The notes under the pieces were generated by a model. The model made no database searches, was not told where the DNA came from, and saw only the letters and a list, made by a program, of their open reading frames with translations. From Hibiscus mutabilis (lineage: Eukaryota > Streptophyta > Magnoliopsida > Malvales > Malvaceae), in the NCBI GenBank assembly GCA_019671005.1, contig CM033721.1:53388364-53452363 (forward strand): a stretch of DNA of 64,000 nucleotides, given 5' to 3'. Positions 46,976-57,736 of the stretch are shown here, in pieces; positions within the stretch are counted from its first letter, which is position 1, and each line of letters starts with the position of its first letter. The position numbers were made by a program, and so were the translations under genes.

Positions 46976-47318
46976 ATCTAGAATACTGATTAAATTCATT
47001 TGAATCATGTCTTCTCTTGTTTTGCAAACAATGAATCTAGAGCTTACTTAAGCTACAAGTTATCGTTAGAACACTCCTTGAAAAGTAAACTACCATTCGG
47101 ATAAGAATTGTGCCTAAAATACATGTAATCATTGAAATTGAGTCTTTCTTAGCTTGTAAGAAAGCATTCGAATAATGCCTTGTTCTTCAAGAAACAATTT
47201 GAACTGTGCCTTGTATTGCAAGAAATCTATTGAAAATCATTCTAATGACCTTGTTAATTCTTTCGTAGCTACTACGGCTATCAATGCTCATTTCTAACTA
47301 TCCAAGGGCTGGAAATTT

Positions 47319-48420
47319 TTGTCTGAACTTCAAGTTCAATCCGATTTAATCTCGAGAATTAAAGAACTCCAACAAGTTGATCCAGATCTTCAGAATATCA
47401 TATCTAAGCTTACTTCTGAGTCTTGCTCTGACTTCTCCCTCAAGTCAAATGGACTCCTCTATTTCAAAGATAGAGTTTGTATTCCTAACAACGAACAATT
47501 GAAGCGGGAAATGTTGCAAGAAGCACATCAAAGTTCTTTCTCGATCCACCCTGGATCGGTTAAGATGTATAAGGACCTAAAGCCACTATACTGGTGGCCA
47601 AGCATGAAATTTGCAATTACGGACTTCGTATCCAAGTGCTTAACTTGTCAAAGAGTCAAACCGAGCATCAAGTCCCTACTGGACTGCTCCAACCTATTGA
47701 ACTTCCCCAGTGGAAGTGCGATCGAATTACTATAGACTTTGTCACCGGTCTTCCTTCTACCCCAAGAAAGAATGATGTTGTATGGGTAATTGTTGATAGA
47801 TTCACTAAATCTACTCACTTCATTCATTTCGTATGAACATGAGTTTGGAAACCCTTGCCGAGCTGTACATTAGTGAAGTGATTCGGTTACACGGTGTACC
47901 TACAGCAATCATCTCCGATCGTAACCCTCGATTCGCTTCTCGATTCTAGAATTCTCTGCAGAAAGCTCTAGGAGCTAAAGTACATCTTAGTACGGCCTTT
48001 CATCCTCAATCGGATGGCCAATATGAGAGAATCATTCAAGTGTTAGAAGATATGCTACGAGCTTGTGTTATCGACTTTGGGAAGAATTGGGAGAAATCCC
48101 TACCTCTTGTAGTGTTTGCTTATAAAAATAGCTATCAATCTTCTATTCAAATGGCACCATTCAAAGCTCTATATGGTAGAAGATGTAGAACTCCTCTATG
48201 CTGGTCCGAATTGGGAGAGAACAAGATTCTAAGAACTTCAATTGCTTCGAGAAATCGAAGAGCAAATCAAGATCAGTCACGATCGACTGAAGGCAGCTTT
48301 TGATAGACAAAAACGTATGCTGACTTGAAAAGAAGAGATATCTAGTATGCTATTAGAGACAAACTCTTCCTAAAGGTCTCACCTTGGAAGAAAGTGCTTA
48401 GATTTGGAAGAAAAAGGAAA
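47319..48420 (+). pseudogene. pol: element G integrase, C-terminus deleted
   Basis: The zinc-binding region has EMLQEAHQSSFSIHPGSVKM, YWWPSMKF and CLTCQRVK. The core, in a shifted frame, has ITIDFVTGLPSTPRKND and first Asp in VIVDRFTKSTHF. The second Asp is in AIISDRNPRF (followed by an in-frame stop) and the third acidic residue is the Glu of QSDGQYERII. It continues AYKNSYQSSIQMAPFKALYGRRCRTPLCWSE. The frame breaks near 48300, then FLKVSPWKKVLRFGRK is the last recognisable part. After it the sequence passes into the 3' LTR, so the GPY part and chromodomain are gone. Confidence 0.86.
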
Positions 48421-50093
48421 CTAAAGGCCATTTGGACATTTCATAAATCCAATAACTTGGATTATAGTGTTATCATCTTCTTCCTTTATCCATAGTTTGG
48501 ATTTTGAATTGAAGAAGAGAAATTAAAGAGGGTTCTTGTGAGAGAAAGCTTGAATTATGGTGTCAAAGTTGAAATTGAGCTAAATTCAACTTGGTGGCAG
48601 CATTACTAAGGTAAATTCATGCTGTCCAAATTGACTCATGCTTAAAATTTTGATTTAGATGATGTATAATGCTTAGTTGAGTTGTTAGGTTGTTTGAAAT
48701 GAAGAGAATGATGAAATTGAACTTGTATACACTATGGATAACTTGAATTAGAGTGGAATTTATGTGTAGGGAATGATGTAACAAAATTAGGTTGCTGGAA
48801 ATTTGAAATTAGATGTTGTAAGAATTAAATTGTTAGAACATGTAATTGAGCTAAGGAACTAATGAATTGAACATGATCATGATTAGGTAATGTAATTAAG
48901 GTGTTAAACAAGCTAAATTGTTAGTAACCAATGCTAGAAAATCTGGGAAACGTGAACATGATAGAAAACAGTCTTGTTAGGGACTGTTTTGATTGATAAA
49001 TTGTGTAAGCATGCTAAATGAACTTAGAACTCTGTTTTGAACATATTGCTAGGTAAAAAGAAGATTGAATTGAATAGGTAACTTGCTGGAAAATGTGTCT
49101 ACACCTAATTAAACTAGTTAAATTAGGTAATGGACTGCCTAGTTGATGAATTGATGTGTAATTGTGATCAAATGGATTAAACTAGGAATAACATGACTAT
49201 GCCCTGTTTTGAGAACATTGTTAGGTTAATTATGATAGCCAAGACATGTATGAACATGATCATGAATGAATTATAGGGCCAAAACATTGGTTAAAATTAA
49301 TTTAAGGAATTAAAATGTGAATAGGTGCAATCTGCCCAGAATTGCTCTGTTCTGGGCAGTAACTTTGAAAATTCACCAAAATTTGTATAGATCACATTCA
49401 GGGCTGTAATTTTAGTGACATGATCCTTAGTATGTCTACTTTCATTAGGTGAAAATAGAACTGAAAACTGGGTCCTATGCTGGAAACTGTAGTTAGAAAT
49501 AGCTGGATAGTGCAAACTGTCCAAACAGTGTAAATGCCTTGTCTTTGAACAATAAACTGTATTGGATAAGAAATAAAATGCAAGCCTTATATGGTCATAA
49601 AGACAATTTTGTTAGCTTTACAACAGTATAAATTAATAGAAATTCCGACGTACGGATTAAAAGATATGACCATTTAAAGGGACAGTGTGCAAACTGCCAG
49701 GCAGCAGTGTCCTAGGCAGTTTGGGACTATTTTTCACCTAGAAGCAAACTGTTTCCAAAACAGTTTTGGGACATTGTAATCTGTCCAGTTATGTCCTAAA
49801 ATGAGATAATAACATTATAGAGATGAACAAATTAGAAATGCTTAAAAGAAAGCATAAAAACAGTAGCTAAATGTTAGGTACAAATGTGGTAACATTATTG
49901 CTATATATGTGTGACATTGTGTGCATGTTTTGATGAATTGTATGTGTTATGCTTTCTAGACCAAGGGCAGCAAGTTTTGGAAGAGGAAGAAAAGAGTGAT
50001 CATCCCAAAGCAAGAGGAAAAAGGATTTGGATACAAGACAAGTGATTAGCTAGGAGTATTGTGAGTGTAACTATCCTTAGGGTTGGGACTTAG
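48421..50093 (+). repeat. 3' LTR of element G, first part
   Basis: It aligns with 41291-42953 of the 5' LTR (start AAAGGCCATTTGGACATTTC, end GGGTTGGGACTTAG), with scattered changes and small indels. The first 235 or so LTR bases are missing. Element D starts at 50094. Confidence 0.9.
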
Positions 50094-50790
50094 TGATACA
50101 TGTACCACAAGGCAATTCCAAGGACAAGATGGACTTACTTTTCCACTTGGCCAAATAACCCGAGCCAAGTCTATGCTAATCAAGGACAAGCTGAATTCGA
50201 CCGTCCAAGTATTCGTGAGCAAAGGATTACAAGCTGCCATGAAGAAAGAAGAATTTCTTTAAGGAAGTCCACACTTAACATCCTTCAAGAATAATTAGGT
50301 CACAAAAACTCAACTTGCTGCACCTTTGGAGATGGATATCCATGAGCCTTTAGATGTCCATTAATTAGCCTTTTTTATTGTAATTAGACCCAATACTTGT
50401 TACTATAAAAGATTGGGTCAGATTTTTACTTTTTAGCCCAAATTAGGATTTACAAGTGTTTTTAGGCCTAGTTAGCTTTAAAAACAGCCCGCACATGCCT
50501 CCTTTCCCAAGAACCAATTTCTTATCATCTAAACCAGCCCAAATACCCTTAAATTCGTCCAAATAAAGGCCCTATCAACTTTTACTTGCTGCCCAATCAA
50601 AACAGCTCTTATCAGCCCATTACTTGATGCCCAAGCAAACCAGCCTTCATCAAGTTTACTTGCTGCCCAAGCAACAAGCCCTTATCAGCTTATCACTTGC
50701 CTTATCACCCTATTGATTGAGTCTAGAGCTCCTAATTCTTGCAACAACTTGATTGAAGGCTTCCAAATCCAAGATTGCGCTACTCTATCA
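50094..50790 (+). repeat. 5' LTR of D with internal 640-base deletion
   Basis: The edges are TGATACATGTACC and CTACTCTATCA. It matches the 3' LTR up to CTTATCACCCTAT (50713) and then jumps to TGATTGAGTCTAG, skipping the stretch equivalent to 59397-60029. The lost part holds the TATA box, the transcription start and most of R/U5. The first 270 bases carry a decayed copy of the Pol tail sequence. Confidence 0.9.
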
Positions 50791-50805
50791 TTTGGTATCA
50801 GATTT
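50791..50805 (+). other. primer binding site of D
   Basis: TTTGGTATCAGATTT directly follows the LTR end TATCA; the core TGGTATCAGA is complementary to the 3' end of initiator tRNA-Met. It is the same site as in B1 and B2. Confidence 0.88.
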
Positions 50806-51646
50806 AGGACGATTTTTGGCAAGAATTTTGACGTTTTTGGGAAAAAAACTCGAAAATTAGGGAAAATTCGTCAAAACCAAACGAGTGAATTTTGAGCTGA
50901 AACTTTCCAGATCAGATGTACACCATTGGTGGAGTCACCAAACAAAATTTCAGAATTTTTGGAGGTCGGGAACACCTCGAACGAAGTGGATGAAGTTTAA
51001 GCCAAATTAGTGTTTTCCCCTTCTTTAACCCTAGTTTCATTATTTTTTTCTTCAATTTTAGTTGTTTTCAGTTTATTTACCTTGTAAAAAGAAAAAAAAG
51101 AAAAAAATAGAAAAGAAAAGAAAAGAAAGAAAAGTGAAGAAAAGTGGGAAAGCTTATACCTAGCCACCAACCACCATCAAGAATCATCAAGATCACCATC
51201 ATCAACCACCACAAGCATCACATTGAAGTGGATTCAACATTGGATTTCTTCCTTCAAGTTATTTATGGGTTTTGGGGTTATCATCTTTCTCTACTAATTT
51301 TTTTTCTACTCTTAGTTTCTTAAGTTCCTTTGTTTTGCTTTTTCTTTCTTCTATTACGCAATTTAACACCTCTTTTCGGGTGTGAGTAGGACTAAAAGTT
51401 GCATTCCAATCCTTCTTTCTTGCAACTATATTCAATTGGTGTCAAGCCTTTCATTGGACTCCTAGTACAATTAGGACTCATTGTTAGGATTAAACTCTGA
51501 TTGTAACTTGTTGACTTGTGGCAGGAAGGTCTTTAAAGAGCACAAGATCGGTTTACTTGCCTCGCTAAATATTTATTCCTTGGAGTGTTTAGTGAGATTT
51601 CTAGTTTTCTTTTGCTTTTCACCTTTTTAAATCTGAGTGTTTCAGG
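50806..51646 (+). other. untranslated leader of D
   Basis: 840 bases without a conserved ORF. It includes a purine-rich run at 51080-51135, ACCACCATCAAGAATCATCA-type repeats near 51170 and the phrase AGGACTAAAAGTTGCATTCC, which is also found in B2's leader. A 3' part of it is copied in insert N from 55055. Packaging signals may lie here, since the leader is what B1, B2 and N share with D. Confidence 0.6.
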
Positions 51647-52720
51647 ATGTCAGAAATGAGTAACGACGAAGAACCACATGAAGTGACTCTTCAAGAAGTT
51701 TCAAATACTCTCAATAAACTTGAACGGATTGTAACCTCTTTGGCAGCCAAGCTTGAGCACACCGATACAGTTGTAACCGCAATCACTCAAACCATTGGGA
51801 GATTAGAAACCACTGCAATTGCAAGCGATACTGAAGAGCCTAGGCGTCCAAATCTTGTTCCCATTCAGAATAGACGCCAAAACCCCCTACATGGGCACAA
51901 TCCTCACATAGAGCCGAGACGAGCAACAAACACCTTAGCCAAACCAAAAATCATTGTACCACCTTTTCAAGGAAGGTATGACCCTGATGCTTATTGTGAC
52001 TGGGAAAATCGAGTTGATCTTCTATTCGAGTATTATCAATGCCCCGAAGAGGATCAAGTTCCACTGTTGACTCGAATTCACTGAATACGCATCCATTTGG
52101 TGGTCCCAATTGGTGGTCAATCGGCGTCTCAATGGAGAAGCCAAGATAACCTCATGGGGAGAACTTAAAGAAGTCATGCGAGAACGATTCGTTCCCCCAT
52201 TATATCGGCGAGAGATCAAACAAAAGTTACAAAGAATCCGAAAAGGCTACAGGACTGTTGATGAGTATCTCAAAGAGATGGAATCATTGATGCAAAGAGC
52301 CGATATCCAAAAGGATGAAGAGGATACAATGACTAGGTTTGTTGTCGGACTCAATGACAACATTCTTGAGGCACTTGAACTCAAAACCTACTACACCCTT
52401 CAAGAGGCATTCCAATTCGCCATGACAATTGAAAAGCGCATCAAAGATCGACAACGATATCGACAAAAGAATTATCACTATGACAAAGGTATCACTCAAC
52501 CTTTATCTCATTCTAATTCTTCTAAACCTTTGCTCGACTCAAGCAGACCAAAGCAGAAAATTGAAACATCCAAGTCACTGGACAAAACCAAGACAAAACC
52601 CCCATGTTGGCGGAAAACACACAAACACTCAAACAAACTCGGGAGATTGTATGCTTCAAGTGCAACGGTCATGGACACTATAAAAGAGACTTCCCGAATA
52701 CAAGACTCTTTCTTATTCGA
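51647..52720 (+). pseudogene. gag: element D gag with zinc knuckle
   Basis: The start MSEMSNDEEPHEVTLQEV (the first of two close Met) leads into a predicted coiled coil (NTLNKLERIVTSLAAKLE). The capsid-like block is PKIIVPPFQGRYDPDAYCDW, then EYYQCPEEDQV. One lost base near 52070 shifts the frame; the copy in N keeps LKFTEYASIWWSQL there. The next frame (52110-) holds WGELKEVMRERFVPPLYRRE, VDEYLKEME and TMTRFVVGLNDNI. A second shift near 52600 leads to the zinc knuckle CFKCNGHGHYKRDF, where the last Cys of CX2CX4HX4C is Phe. Not functional. Confidence 0.85.
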
Positions 52721-53277
52721 GAATATGGGAGCTACTCATCTGAGTCAGAGGAGGAATTGTCCGACAATGAATTCATCGCTGGTGGTTACTCCAGTGATGA
52801 ACCTGATCCTAAAAGCTTGGTGATTCAACGTTCACTTAATATCCAAGCAATCGACGATACGGAGATGCAAAGAACAAATATTTTCCACACAAGATGTTTG
52901 ATCAGAGGCAAACTATATTCTGTCATCATTGATAGCGGAAGTTGTGCGAATGTGGTGAGTAGCTATCTAGTTGATGCACTTGACCTACCGTGTCAACGCC
53001 ATCCAAAGCCATATTATCTCCAATGGCTTCATGAAGGGTCAGAATTAAAGGTAAACAAACGTGCCTTAATCACTTTTACTGGGTAAATATTGTGATGACG
53101 TTTGGTGTGATGTTATCCCTATGCAAGCATCTCACTTACTTTTAGGACGACCGTGGCAGTATGACCGTGATGTGACTCACCATGGTAAGTTAAATAAGTA
53201 TTCCTTTGTATACCATGGCAAAAAGTATACCTTGGCTCCACTCGATCCAAAAGAGTGTACAAAGATCAGATATGAAT
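52721..53277 (+). pseudogene. pol: element D aspartic protease
   Basis: An acidic linker (SSESEEELSDNEF) leads to the active-site block CLIRGKLYSVIIDSGSCANV, with Asp-Ser-Gly kept, and then DALDLPCQRHPKPYYLQWL. A frame change after LITFTG (near 53083) breaks the chain. The second block CDDVWCDVIPMQASHLLLGR and PWQYDRDVTHHGKLNKYSF continue in another frame. This is the domain from which the B1/B2 protein derives, with about the same order of blocks. Confidence 0.83.
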
Positions 53278-54458
53278 GAAGAAGTTTTGTGAGGAGGTGG
53301 GAATAAAAAAAGATGAAAAAGAAAAAAAGAATGAAAAACAAAAGGCAAATACAAAAGAGGCCAGTAGTGATAAAATCCAAATAAGTATAGGCCCAGGGGT
53401 GGTGAGTGATCCTAAATATGAGAAAAAAAGTGTGTCTCAAAATATTTATGCAAGAGAAAAAGAAGTGAGGCAAGCCCCCTCCCTTAAACAGCCTTGCATC
53501 CTCATCCGCTTTAGGGAACAATTTTTTTCTATCACTAACAATAACAAAAGTTTGCCTAGTGTGTTTGTTTCTCTTTTGCAGGATTTCAATGATGTTTTAG
53601 GTGATCCACCTGACGGTTTGCCACCCTTAAGAGGAATTGAACATCAAATTGACCTAATTCCGGGTTCTTCTATTCCAAATAGACCAGCATATAGATGTAA
53701 TCCCGACGAAACCAAGGAGTTAAAAAAGCAAGTGGAAGAACTACTCAACAAAGGCTACATTCGTGAGAGTTTAAGCCCTTGTGCCGTTCTAGTACTTTTG
53801 GTGCCAAAGAAAGATGGTTCATATAGAATGTATGTCGATTGTTGGCCGATCAACCGAATAACAATCAAGTATAGGCATCCAATTCCACGATTAGATGACA
53901 TGCTTGATGAACTCTACAGTGCATGCATCTTCACCAAGATTGATTTGAAGAGTGGTTATCATCAAATTCGAATGAAAGAAGGAGATGATGGAAACCGCTT
54001 TCAAGACAAAGTTCGGTTTATATGAATGGACAGTTATGCCATTTGGTTTGACCAATGCCCCTAGCACATTCATGAGATTGATGAACCATGTCCTTCGGGA
54101 GTTTAGAGGTATGTTTGTTGTTGTTTATTTCGATGATATTCTTATCTACTCTTCTTCTTTTGATTTACATATCTTTCATGTGAGATCGGTCTTCGAAGTT
54201 CTCTGAAGAGAACAATTATATGCTAACATGGAAAAGTACGTGTTTTGTAGTGAAAGTCTTAGTTTTCTAGGCTTTATAGTAAGTGCACAGGGTATCCATG
54301 TTGACAATAAAAAAGTCAAAGCTATTCAAGAATGGCCCACGCCATCATCCATAACCGAGGTGAGATCCTTCCATGGCCTAGCAAGCTTCTACCGTCGCTT
54401 TGTCAAGGATTTCTCTACCATTGCCACACCATTGACAGATATCATCAAAAAATGGTAG
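53276..54458 (+). pseudogene. pol: element D reverse transcriptase
   Basis: A Lys/Glu-rich linker is followed by FVSLLQDFNDVLGDPPDGLP, IEHQIDLIPGSSIPNRPAYR and ELLNKGYIRESLSPCAVLVL. Then MYVDCWPINRITIKYRHPIP (normally CVDCRAIN) and IFTKIDLKSGYHQIRMKEGD. The frame shifts near 53990 and resumes with TAFKTKFGLYEWTVMPFGLT, NAPSTFMRLMNHVLREF and catalytic VVVYFDDILIYS. A stop follows VFEVL (54206); next YANMEKYVFCSESLSFLGFI, SAQGIHVDNKKV and EVRSFHGLASFYRRFVKDFS. The catalytic residues are present, the frame is not. Confidence 0.87.
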
Positions 54459-54850
54459 GTTTTCATTGGGATGAGGCACAAGAACAAGCCTTACAAACAC
54501 TAAAAGGCATAGGCGCAGTTCTTTTACAGGAAAAACAACCAATCGCTTACTTTAGCGAGAAGTTAAAATTAACACATTTGAACTACTCAACTTATGATAA
54601 AGAGCTCCTTGCATTAGTTCGTGCACTTGAAGTTTGGCAACACTACCTTCTTCCAAAGGAGTTCATCATACACACCGACCATGAATCATTGAAGTGGCTA
54701 AATGGCCAAGGTAATTTGAGCAAGAGACATGCTCGGTGGGTGGAGTTTATTGAAACATTCCCTTATGTGATCAAGTACAAAAAAGGTAAGGATAATGTAG
54801 TAGCAGATGCACTATCTAGAAGGTATACCCTAATTACTCAAATGCATACT
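54459..54850 (+). pseudogene. pol: element D RNase H, first catalytic Asp deleted
   Basis: FHWDEAQEQALQTLK joins directly to GIGAVLLQEKQPIAYFSEKL. In the family a stretch of about 25-30 residues lies between them, ending in the block IECDASGVGIGAVL with the first catalytic Asp. It is missing in frame, so the enzyme would be dead even without other damage. The rest is intact: LNYSTYDKELLALVRALEVW, IIHTDHESLKWL, NLSKRHARWVEFIETF and DNVVADALSRR. Confidence 0.85.
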
Positions 54851-55053
54851 ACTATATTGGGATTCGAACATATAAAGCAATTGTATCCTAATGATCCAGA
54901 TTTCAAGGAAATTTATACTCATTGTTTAAAAGGTGCTTTTAACAAGTTTTATCTTGTAGATGGGTTTCTTTTCGAATAAACAGGTTGTGTTTACCACAAA
55001 GACTCCATTAGAGAATTGCTAGTCCATGAATCACACTCCGGAGGCTTAATGGG
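54851..55053 (+). pseudogene. pol: element D integrase, start of zinc-binding part
   Basis: FEHIKQLYPNDPDFKEIYTH and NKFYLVDGFLFE lead, over a stop at 54977, to IRELLVHESHSGGLMG. In the family this continues HFGxxKTL; here insert N begins after GLMG. The frame resumes at 57737 with FGISKTL. Confidence 0.86.
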
Positions 55054-55466
55054 GATTCAACATTGGATTTCTTCCTTCAAGTTGTTTTGGGTTTTGGGGT
55101 TATCATCTTTCTCTACTATTTTTTTCAACTCTTAGTTTCTTAAGTTCCTTGTTTTGTTTTTTGTTTCTTCTGTTACGCAATTTAACACTTTCTCTTTTCT
55201 GGTGTGAGTAGGACAACAAAGTTGCATTACAATCCTTCTTTCTGGCAACTATATTCAATTGGTGTCAAGCCTTTTCATTGGACTCCTAGTACAATTAGGA
55301 CTCATTGTTAGGATTAAACTCTGATTGTAACTTGTTGACTTGTGGCAGGAAGGTCTTTAAAGAGCACGAGATCGGTTTACTTGCCTCGCTAAATATTTTT
55401 TTTGAGTGTTTAGTGAGATTTCTAGTTTTCTTTTGCTTTTTACCTTTTAAATCTGAGTGTTTCAGG

Positions 55467-56457
55467 ATGTCAGAAACGAGTAACGACGAAGAACCACATG
55501 AGGTGACTCTTCAAGAAGTTTTGGATACTCTCAATAAACTTGAACGGATTGTAACCTCATTGGCAACCAAGCTTAGCACACTAATACAGTCGTGACCGCA
55601 ATCACTCAAACCATTGGGAGATTAGAAACCACTGCTATCACAAGCCATACTGAGGAGCCTAAGCGTCCAAATCTTGTTCCCATTCAGAATAAACACCAAA
55701 ACCCCTTACATAGGCACAATCATCACATAGAACCGAGACGAGCAACAAACACCTTAGCCAAGCCAAAGATCATTGTACCACCTTTTCAAGGAAGGTATGA
55801 CCCTAATGCTTATTGTGACTAGGAAAATCGAGTTGATCTTCTATTCGAGCATTATCAATGTCCCGAAGAGGATCAAGTTCCACTGTTGACTCTCAAATTC
55901 ACTGAATATGCATCCATTTGGTGGTCCCAATTGGTCCGCAATCGGCGTCTCAATAGAGAAGCCAAGATAACCTCATGGGGAGAACTTAAAAAAGTCATGC
56001 GAGAATGATTTGTTCCCCCATTATATCAACGAGAGATCAAACAAAAGTTATAAAGGATCCGACAAGGCTACAAAACTGTTGATGAGTATCTCAAAGAAAT
56101 GGAATCATTGATGCAAAAAGCTGACATACAAGAGGATGAAGAGGATACAATGACTAGGTTTGTTATCGGACTCAATGACAACATTCTTGAGGTACTTGAA
56201 CTCAAAACCTACTACACCCTTCAAGAGGCATTCCAATTCGCCACAACAATCGAAAAGCGCATCAAAGATCGACAACGATATCGACAGAAGAATTATCACT
56301 ATGATAGAGGTACCACTCAACCTTTATCTCATTCTAATTCTTCTAAACCTTTGCTCGACTCAAGTAGACCAAAGCAGAAAATTGAAACATCCAAGTCACT
56401 GGACAAAACCAAGACAAAAATCCCCATGTTGTCGGAAAACACACAAACACTCAAACA
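55467..56457 (+). pseudogene. gag: gag copy in insert N
   Basis: MSETSNDEEPHEVTLQEVLD is a close relative of the gag of D. It shifts frame after ATKLSTLIQS, goes on with PKIIVPPFQGRYDPNAYCD, stops, and resumes with LKFTEYASIWWSQL, which keeps the bases lost in D. Further stops replace R of RERF and Q of KLQR. The later part (56099-56450) reads MESLMQKADIQEDEEDTMTR and so on to KIETSKSLDKTKTK. It breaks off just before the zinc knuckle. Confidence 0.84.
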
Positions 56458-56849
56458 AGAGGATAGTGATAATGAACACATTAGACGAGATGACAATGCT
56501 TCTAATCCCTCATGTGAAGTAGTAGGTCCACTTGCTATACTCTCATCACCTCCCCACAAAAAAAAGTAAGTGTAATTTTAACCCTTCATTTGATTTTTGT
56601 CCTATCATTCCGTTAGAAACACTTTCTCCTCTACAGAAATTGTACATTGATGATAATTTTTGTGAGAGGGATATGGGATGTGAGATACAAAAGACTGAGA
56701 GTACAGAGGCCGAGAGTGAAAAAAGTCAAATTAATGGCCCAAATTTGGTGAGTGAAAATACATATGAGGTAAAAGTCACACAAAGCCCAAAAGAAAAAGA
56801 CAAGAAAAAGAATGCGATGAGTGATTTCGTTTTGACTAATCCTTACAAA
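56458..56849 (+). pseudogene. B-type 3' coding tail in insert N
   Basis: EDSDNEHIRRDDNASNPSCE and SKCNFNPSFDFCPIIPLETL are the C-terminal region of the B1/B2 protein. It then runs past the B1 stop with LYIDDNFCERDMGCEIQKTE, SEKSQINGPNLVSENTYEV and VTQSPKEKDKKKNAMSDFVL, the sequence that in B1 lies between the ORF and the polypurine tract. The LTR joins at ACAAA in wrong orientation. So the chimera carries a longer form of this frame than B1 or B2. Confidence 0.76.
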
Positions 56850-57736
56850 TGATAGAGTAGCGCAAATTCGAATAAAGAGAAAAACAAAACAAACCAAAAT
56901 AAAGAACAAATCTAAAAATTCAGATTTGCTTTTGGTGGTGGCGTCAATGGAGGAAGCTTGAATATGTGGAGATGGCGTGGTGAATTGTTAGTTGTTGTTT
57001 TGTCCTCGGCACCCTCTTAGACACAATTATCTAAGCAAGCAACCTCAAGTTGCTCTAACCCACCCTCCTAGATGCAATTACCTAGGCAAGCAAGAGTGTG
57101 AAGATGATCTCCCTCACAAGAACTCGATGATCTTATGTTGAAGATGGCTTCTAGACAAGTTTACCGAACACTTGCAAACTCAAAGAATACTAAAATCTCC
57201 AAAGAGAACTTTTTATTAATCAATGAAATCTTAATTACAATGTGGGTGAAGCCTCCTTTATATAGGCCATGGAGAAGTTCTAATCCTACTAAACTTAGGA
57301 ATTAAATACAATAAATAAATGCTAAAATCTAATCTCCTAATTAGATAGGTAACTTCTAATAATAAATAAATGCTAAAAATAAAATCCTAATAGATATTGC
57401 AGAATCCTATATCGATTTAAATTACAAATAATCAAATAAAATATTAAAAATTTGTAATTATCCAAAAATCCCGTATTAATCCTGTATAGGAATTTCTGCA
57501 TGCGCTGTCTTCACTAAAATAGACGTATCTTGAGTTCAAGATGTCCGATTGAGGCGTTTCAAGATGCGTTGGAAAGGTAATTGACAGGCGGACAAGTTTT
57601 AAGAAGACATGTCAACCCATAAATGCCTGGATCCCATCCAAAAATGCATCTTAAGTTGACTGACGTTTCTGACTTGCAAAGCAGTTTCAAATTCTTTTCC
57701 AATATGATTATTTTGACCCCTCTCATGCTCGTATCA
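56850..57736 (-). repeat. LTR in inverted orientation at the end of insert N
   Basis: The edges are TGATAGAGTAGCGC and ATGCTCGTATCA, 887 bases, close to the solo LTR 8403-9271 and to the B2 LTR. ACAAA precedes it and ACTTT follows, so there is no duplication. No primer site lies beside its minus-strand end. The TATA box is at 57254-57263 on the minus strand. Confidence 0.9.

Larger units (their letters stand above)
55054..57736 (+). mobile_element. insert N: chimera of D-type leader and gag, B-type tail and inverted LTR
   Basis: Lying inside the integrase of D. It starts ATTCAACATTGGATTTC, in the middle of a D-type leader, without LTR or primer site. A gag copy in the same direction follows (55467-56457), then the 3' tail of the B-type ORF (56458-56849), and last an LTR of the family in opposite direction (56850-57736). 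D's integrase then goes on. The joints are at short shared words (GGATTCAAC, CAAACAA). No 5-base duplication is seen at the outer borders. Confidence 0.84.

Noticed and set aside
52284..52499. Minus-strand ORF with a hydrophobic start, repeated at 56105-56320
   Set aside because: Exact antisense of the gag block coding for KDEEDTMTRF and the following residues, in D and in N.
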